Assembly (NCBI GenBank): GCA_016187565.1
Contig: JACPJR010000009.1
Span: 26,185-90,184 of the forward strand
From: Candidatus Woesearchaeota archaeon
GTDB lineage: Archaea > Nanobdellota > Nanobdellia > Woesearchaeales > JACPJR01
Direction of reading: 5' to 3'
Length of the DNA stretch: 64,000 bases
Part shown: piece after piece, positions 60,038-64,000 of the stretch
How the letters are laid out: each line of letters begins with the position of its first letter
Position numbering within the stretch: the first letter of the stretch is position 1
The notes under the pieces: model-generated
Databases searched by the model: none
The model's input: only the letters and a program-made list of their open reading frames with translations
What the model was told of the DNA's origin: nothing
Position numbers and translations under genes: made by a program

Positions 60038-60670
60038 CTAGGCAAATGAGTTGCCGCAACCACAGCTCTTGGTAATGTTTGGATTGTCGATCTTGAAACC
60101 TGATCCTTGAAGGGTTTCTAAATAGTCGATGCGTGACCCTCGAATAAGGCTGATGGTTTTCTTGTCGATAAGAATTTTTAATCCATCTCTTTCGATCAGC
60201 ATATCCTCTGCTTGTTGCTGATCATCGATGCCAAAACTGTAACTCATGCCTGCACATCCGCCTTGAACAACCTCAATACGCAAAAAGTTGTCTGCTTTTC
60301 CTTCTTTTTCCATGAGTTCCTTTACCTTAGTGATGGCATTGGAACTAAGGTACACAGGATTATCAGGATCTTCAGCACTTGTAAATTGTGCCTCTGCTTC
60401 TGCTGCGCTTTCATTTGCTTCTTTTAAGAGCATGGCAAAGGTTTCGTCATCCATCCCATGACCCTTTGCACCTTGTTCGACGGTTTCCCAGTAAGAACCA
60501 TGACAACCAATACAATGAAGACCGTATTTTAAGAACACTAAAGCTACCTGGGGATATTTCTGCACAACCTCTCCAATGGGCATATCCGGCAGAATATAAT
60601 CTTTTTTATTTATTGCTTTTTCTTCGTTAACTATTGGACTACTACCTGGTCCTTGTTTTTTTATCGTCAT
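60038..60670 (-). CDS. DUF1858-IscA fusion, Fe-S carrier
   Basis: About 210 aa. Residues about 25-85 form a DUF1858 domain (MPIGEVVQKYPQVALVFLKY then HCIGCHGSYWETVEQGA). The C-terminal 105 residues are an A-type Fe-S carrier with Cys at VVQGGCAGMSY and CGC at TKSCGCGNSFA. The fusion joins a Cys-pair redox-like domain to an IscA/ErpA domain. Start ATG 60670 after GAGGTGC. Confidence 0.9.
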   Translation of the reverse strand: MTIKKQGPGSSPIVNEEKAINKKDYILPDMPIGEVVQKYPQVALVFLKYGLHCIGCHGSYWETVEQGAKGHGMDDETFAMLLKEANESAAEAEAQFTSAEDPDNPVYLSSNAITKVKELMEKEGKADNFLRIEVVQGGCAGMSYSFGIDDQQQAEDMLIERDGLKILIDKKTISLIRGSRIDYLETLQGSGFKIDNPNITKSCGCGNSFA

Positions 60671-60800
60671 CTTGCACCTCCCTAGTGGAATTGCAACCAA
60701 TCCAAGTAATGGCGGTGGCTTAATAAATGTTATGCAACAGTTGTGCATATCTTCCACTAAGAACGAAATATTTATAGACTTCCTTGTTCTCTTACACGAG

Positions 60801-61595
60801 ATGGTTAGTGAAGCAAAAATTCAGGCATTTCAGCAAAAAATCTTGTCATGGTACGAACAGTATCAGCGAGATTTGCCCTGGCGGCATACAATCGATGCTT
60901 ATCCTATCCTTGTTTCTGAAATCATGTTACAGCAAACCCAGGTTGATCGTGTTATCCCCTACTATCAGCAGTGGATGCAACGGTTTCCGAACATCCATAT
61001 GCTTGCAGAGGCACCGAAAGAAGAGATCTTGCGATTGTGGTCTGGACTTGGCTATAATTCACGTGTATTAAACCTTCATCAATGTGCACAGGCTATTGTT
61101 GCTCGTCATGATGGTAGGATTCCCGAGAAAGAGGAGGTTCTCTTAACGCTACCGGGGATTGGTCCGTACACGGCACGTGCAATTCTTGCATTTGCTTTCA
61201 ATAAACGTGTTGCCGTCCTCGATACTAATATTCGTCGGGTACTTATTCATGAGTTTAAACTTTCACAGGAGATATCACTCGCTGCATTACAGGCATTAGC
61301 GTACCAATTAATCCCAGACAGAAAATCACGACTATGGCACAATGCATTGATGGATTATGGTGCCCTGGTTCTTACCACAAAAACAACCGGCATTAAACCC
61401 TTGAGCACACAATCTCCCTTTAAGGGGTCTGATCGGTGGGTAAGAGGAAGAATAGTAAAACGACTTCTCGAAAAGAAACAACTTTCCGTAAGAGACCTTC
61501 AACAAGAATTTGAGCATGAACAACTCGCCAGAGTTATCATGAAAATGAAACAACAAAAAATCATACAGCAAAGCGGAGATATGCTGCAGCTTTAG
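60801..61595 (+). CDS. mutY: MutY-type adenine DNA glycosylase lacking the Fe-S motif
   Basis: About 264 aa. HhH-GPD core with catalytic Glu in VSEIMLQQTQVDRVI, hairpin LPGIGPYTARAI and catalytic Asp in AVLDTNIRRVL. The segment that normally carries C-x6-C-x2-C-x5-C (after LMDYGALV) reads LTTKTTGIKPLSTQSPF, so all four Cys are gone. The C-terminal 8-oxoG recognition domain is also absent. It should act on A opposite 8-oxoG; activity without the cluster is known for some MutY proteins. Confidence 0.9.
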   Translation: MVSEAKIQAFQQKILSWYEQYQRDLPWRHTIDAYPILVSEIMLQQTQVDRVIPYYQQWMQRFPNIHMLAEAPKEEILRLWSGLGYNSRVLNLHQCAQAIVARHDGRIPEKEEVLLTLPGIGPYTARAILAFAFNKRVAVLDTNIRRVLIHEFKLSQEISLAALQALAYQLIPDRKSRLWHNALMDYGALVLTTKTTGIKPLSTQSPFKGSDRWVRGRIVKRLLEKKQLSVRDLQQEFEHEQLARVIMKMKQQKIIQQSGDMLQL

Positions 61596-61703
61596 AGACG
61601 TAAGGTTTCTATTCAATAAGCGTTAATAGTAAATCTCTAATAAGAATATAGTCGAATAATTTACAAAACAAACATTAATAACTACCGAAGATACACTTCA
61701 AAT

Positions 61704-62492
61704 ATGACAATTACAATTACAGTTTCCTGCAAAGATGGCATTATTATGTTTGCAGATCGTAAAATTACTTCTCTCAGCCAAGGAACTAATTATTCGAGAG
61801 ATAAACTCGTCCGTTTTGCTCGTGTAGCTTGTTCTTATCACGGTTTAGCTAATGGAGCTGATGGGTCTCCCATGTTCAAAGCCATTTCCCGGGCAGTCGA
61901 TTCCAATGATGCAAATGTAGATATAATTGCAGAAAAGCTATTCTTTTTTCTTAATAATGAAGAGTTGCCTCGTAGATGTCTTGATGAATCGGGCATTTAT
62001 GTTGCAGGGTTTGACGACCTTGGTCAACCCCAAGTATATCACCTATTTTTTCATAAAAACATTGGAAACGTAAAAAAAGAGTTGTATAATGTAGAACATC
62101 ATGATAAAGGGGGTAATTATATCAAAAAACCAAAACGTCAAAATTATTTTGCTCTGTTTAATGGTGCAAATTCTGCGGTTGGTGTGATGCAATGGAATAA
62201 TCCCCTTGAGTATGAAAAACTTACATTTGAAGAAGTTCTGAAGGAAATTAAAAAACAACTGGAGGTCACGTGTCGAACCGAGCCCTATTCGGGGGTATGT
62301 GGGGATGGGCTGAATTATGTCACGATACCAACGTTATCTAAACGTGTTAGCGATATAAACTCTCTGGAGCAGACTAAAGAGAGTATTCCGGCAGTAAAAG
62401 GGATACCAACAAACAAACAAGAGCACGACAAATACTTGGAGGAGATTCCTAATGGTATGCCACCATCTGGTTCCAAGATCAGTTTCGACTAG
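61704..62492 (+). CDS. Proteasome-beta-like Ntn hydrolase candidate
   Basis: A 262-aa protein. If the first Met is removed, Thr1 is followed by the pattern ITITVSCKDGIIMFADRK with Asp at 17, and Lys falls at 33 (YSRDKLVRF): the Thr1/Asp17/Lys33 set of proteasome beta subunits and HslV. The C-terminal 130 residues are different from beta subunits. No propeptide. Assignment rests on motif spacing seen by eye; it may be a distant Anbu/HslV-like enzyme. Confidence 0.65.
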   Translation: MTITITVSCKDGIIMFADRKITSLSQGTNYSRDKLVRFARVACSYHGLANGADGSPMFKAISRAVDSNDANVDIIAEKLFFFLNNEELPRRCLDESGIYVAGFDDLGQPQVYHLFFHKNIGNVKKELYNVEHHDKGGNYIKKPKRQNYFALFNGANSAVGVMQWNNPLEYEKLTFEEVLKEIKKQLEVTCRTEPYSGVCGDGLNYVTIPTLSKRVSDINSLEQTKESIPAVKGIPTNKQEHDKYLEEIPNGMPPSGSKISFD

Positions 62493-62620
62493 AAAACTCT
62501 TTAGATATTTCTAAGGTGTTCATCCTTTTAATTCACCATTGTTAAGCAAAGATTAATAAGTTTCAGTTCGATTTAACCTCTTAAAGCGGTTTGTTCTATT
62601 CGTTGTCAAAAGAGGTGGAT

Positions 62621-63403
62621 ATGATGTTTAATCTCAAAGGAAAGGTTGTGATTGTTACAGGTGCCAGAAGAGGCATTGGGAAGGGAATAGCTGAGCGGTT
62701 AGCAGAGGCAGGTGCTCAAGTAGTGGTGAGCGATCTTAGTTATGATGATTGTCAGGCTGTATGCCATGACATCGGCACTCGCTTTAAGATTCTTACCTTA
62801 CCTGTTGCCTGTGATGTGAGTAATAGGGCTTCTGTCGAACAACTTACCCATCGTGCAGTTGAACATTTCCATAAAATAGACATTCTCGTTAACAACGCAG
62901 GTATCTTTTTCGCCAAGCCGTTTTTAGACTATACTGAAGAAGACTGGGATAAGATTATTGCCGTCAATCTCAAGAGTATTTTTCTCTGTTCGCAAGCAGC
63001 AGCAAGAGTTATGATACAACGACGTTATGGAAAAATTGTCAATATCGCATCTATTGCCGGTATTATAGGTTATCCTGGCGCAGCAGCTTATTGTGCAAGT
63101 AAAGGTGGTATTATTACCTTTACCAAAGAGATGGCTTTAGAACTAGCTCCCTATAAAGTCAATGTCAATGCCATCGCTCCCGGATTAATCGAAACACCGA
63201 TGACTCAGTTTATTGTTGATGACAAGCCGCTTCTTGAACAGACCTTACAAGCTATACCCTGGAAACGACAAGGTCAGCCCTCTGATATTGCGCATGCAGT
63301 TCATTATCTTGTTTCTGATGAAGCCGATTATGTTACTGGGCAGACGCTCGTAGTGGATGGACAAGTCAGTAAGTTAGGGTGTAACATAGCTTTGAAGGAT
63401 TGA
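62621..63403 (+). CDS. Short-chain dehydrogenase/reductase
   Basis: About 260 aa. Cofactor motif TGARRGIGKGIAE near residue 12, NNAG (ILVNNAGIFFAKP), catalytic Ser (VNIASIAGI) and YxxxK (AAYCASKGG), and C-terminal YVTGQTLVVDGQ. Classical SDR, NAD(P)-dependent; substrate unknown. ATG 62621 after GAGGTGG. Confidence 0.93.
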   Translation: MMFNLKGKVVIVTGARRGIGKGIAERLAEAGAQVVVSDLSYDDCQAVCHDIGTRFKILTLPVACDVSNRASVEQLTHRAVEHFHKIDILVNNAGIFFAKPFLDYTEEDWDKIIAVNLKSIFLCSQAAARVMIQRRYGKIVNIASIAGIIGYPGAAAYCASKGGIITFTKEMALELAPYKVNVNAIAPGLIETPMTQFIVDDKPLLEQTLQAIPWKRQGQPSDIAHAVHYLVSDEADYVTGQTLVVDGQVSKLGCNIALKD

Positions 63404-63817
63404 AGCAAGACTTTCTACGTCGTGAGAGGTGAGATAACCATCTCTACTTTGTAGCTCAAATGTCGTCATACCCCTAGCGCTAAGATCTTGACGTGGTGTT
63501 CCCTTGGCATGTAAATACACGACCCTACCAAGACCAGTCTCGGAAAATGCACATTCCGCTAGTTCAAGAACGTCTCTTTCATCGAGCGATCCCCCTACAA
63601 CGACCAAAGCACCGTAAGGCAGAGGATTCTCTGAAAGTGCATCTGCTGCTCCTCTATCACTAGCAAGGGAATTATATCGGTTCACTCCGACCAAACGAGC
63701 AGCAGTTCCATTTAATCCAGTTCGAAGAGTAGTGAGATTTGCAGAAAGTCGTTTACTTCCTTGGTGGTTTCGATCGTATACCAAAACACTCATTACCCCA
63801 TTTACATCGTCAGTCAT
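63374..63817 (-). CDS. Uncharacterised protein, response-regulator-like fold possible
   Basis: A 147-aa soluble protein that overlaps the 3' end of the SDR gene on the other strand by 30 nt. Alternating strands and helices (SVLVYDRN, ALVVVGGSLDERD, RVVYLHAKGTPRQD) look like a flavodoxin- or receiver-type fold, but no diagnostic residues are present. Unrecognised. Confidence 0.6.
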   Translation of the reverse strand: MTDDVNGVMSVLVYDRNHQGSKRLSANLTTLRTGLNGTAARLVGVNRYNSLASDRGAADALSENPLPYGALVVVGGSLDERDVLELAECAFSETGLGRVVYLHAKGTPRQDLSARGMTTFELQSRDGYLTSHDVESLASILQSYVTP

Positions 63818-63883
63818 AAAAACACCCCCTTAACTTATGGGGCGAGCAAATGGAGGTTCTTTTATAAAGTTTATTCCTTAGTA

Positions 63884-64000
63884 GTATAAGACATAAGTAA
63901 CGCATAGTTTATATATGGGCTGTGCTTTCTTGTTTGTATGATCAACCTACAAACAAGAGAACTTGTCCTTAAGTGGACAAAGCAGGGAAAAACACAAGAA
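63884..64000 (+). mobile_element. IS630 element, second copy, right end only in window
   Basis: GTATAAGACATAAGTAACGCAT follows a TA dinucleotide (63882-63883), and the next bases match the element at 30639 leftwards base for base as far as I compared. The element runs off the window. Confidence 0.88.
63938..64000 (+). CDS. IS630 transposase, partial
   Basis: First 21 codons (MINLQTRELVLKWTKQGKTQ and on), identical to orfA at 30585. Partial at the window edge. Confidence 0.85.
   Translation, partial: MINLQTRELVLKWTKQGKTQE

Overview
The window reads as a chromosome segment of a mesophile-like, AT-rich archaeon, most likely a DPANN lineage (Woesearchaeota-like). This is inference from gene content: a proteasome-activating nucleotidase, a Dim2/Pno1-type KH protein, an archaeal NAD kinase, a DUF99 protein, TATA boxes about 25 nt before start codons (leaderless genes), an intron-bearing tRNA and surface proteins with pilin-like KGQ leaders. 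No rRNA gene or CRISPR array was seen.

Layout. 1-10033 (minus strand) is one tightly overlapped type I restriction-modification operon, hsdM to hsdR, with about seven unusual extra genes between the core subunits. 10196-12600 holds a palindromic repeat, a site-2-protease-like gene, an IS element, a class II tRNA and a candidate structured RNA. 12636-24464 is mostly housekeeping (PAN, KH protein, NAD kinase, DUF99, ThiI, a PEPCK/HPr-kinase-like P-loop protein) plus a very GC-rich candidate non-coding RNA. 24616-28735 is an ArsR-led cluster of Met-rich, SHOCT, DUF302 and DsrE-type proteins. An IS630-type element lies at 29629-30639 and a second copy begins at 63884. 31335-43312 is a copper and redox island: DoxX, DUF411, peroxiredoxin, a CopA P-type ATPase, small metal-binding proteins, an Lrp-like regulator and a zinc-ribbon NDH-2-like oxidoreductase.

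44784-44894 is a tRNA-Pro(CGG) that appears to carry two introns, one of them in the T loop. 44994-47812 encodes two large surface proteins. 47909-58510 is the most unusual region: SufS, two DsbA-like proteins, a Cache-DUF835-winged-helix sensor, then a plus-strand run of membrane-anchored thiol proteins. The run includes one protein with three tandem CxxC thioredoxin-like repeats and three proteins ending in a C-terminal GGC or GGCG tail. It closes with a CuA-type cupredoxin and CcdA. I propose it as an envelope thiol/copper relay that may be undescribed. 59250-63817 holds TauE/SafE, a DUF1858-IscA fusion, a MutY without its iron-sulfur motif, a proteasome-beta-like protein and an SDR.

Two sequence families of about 95-bp twin-hairpin repeats, each present as an inverted pair, are scattered through the window and are not explained by any gene.
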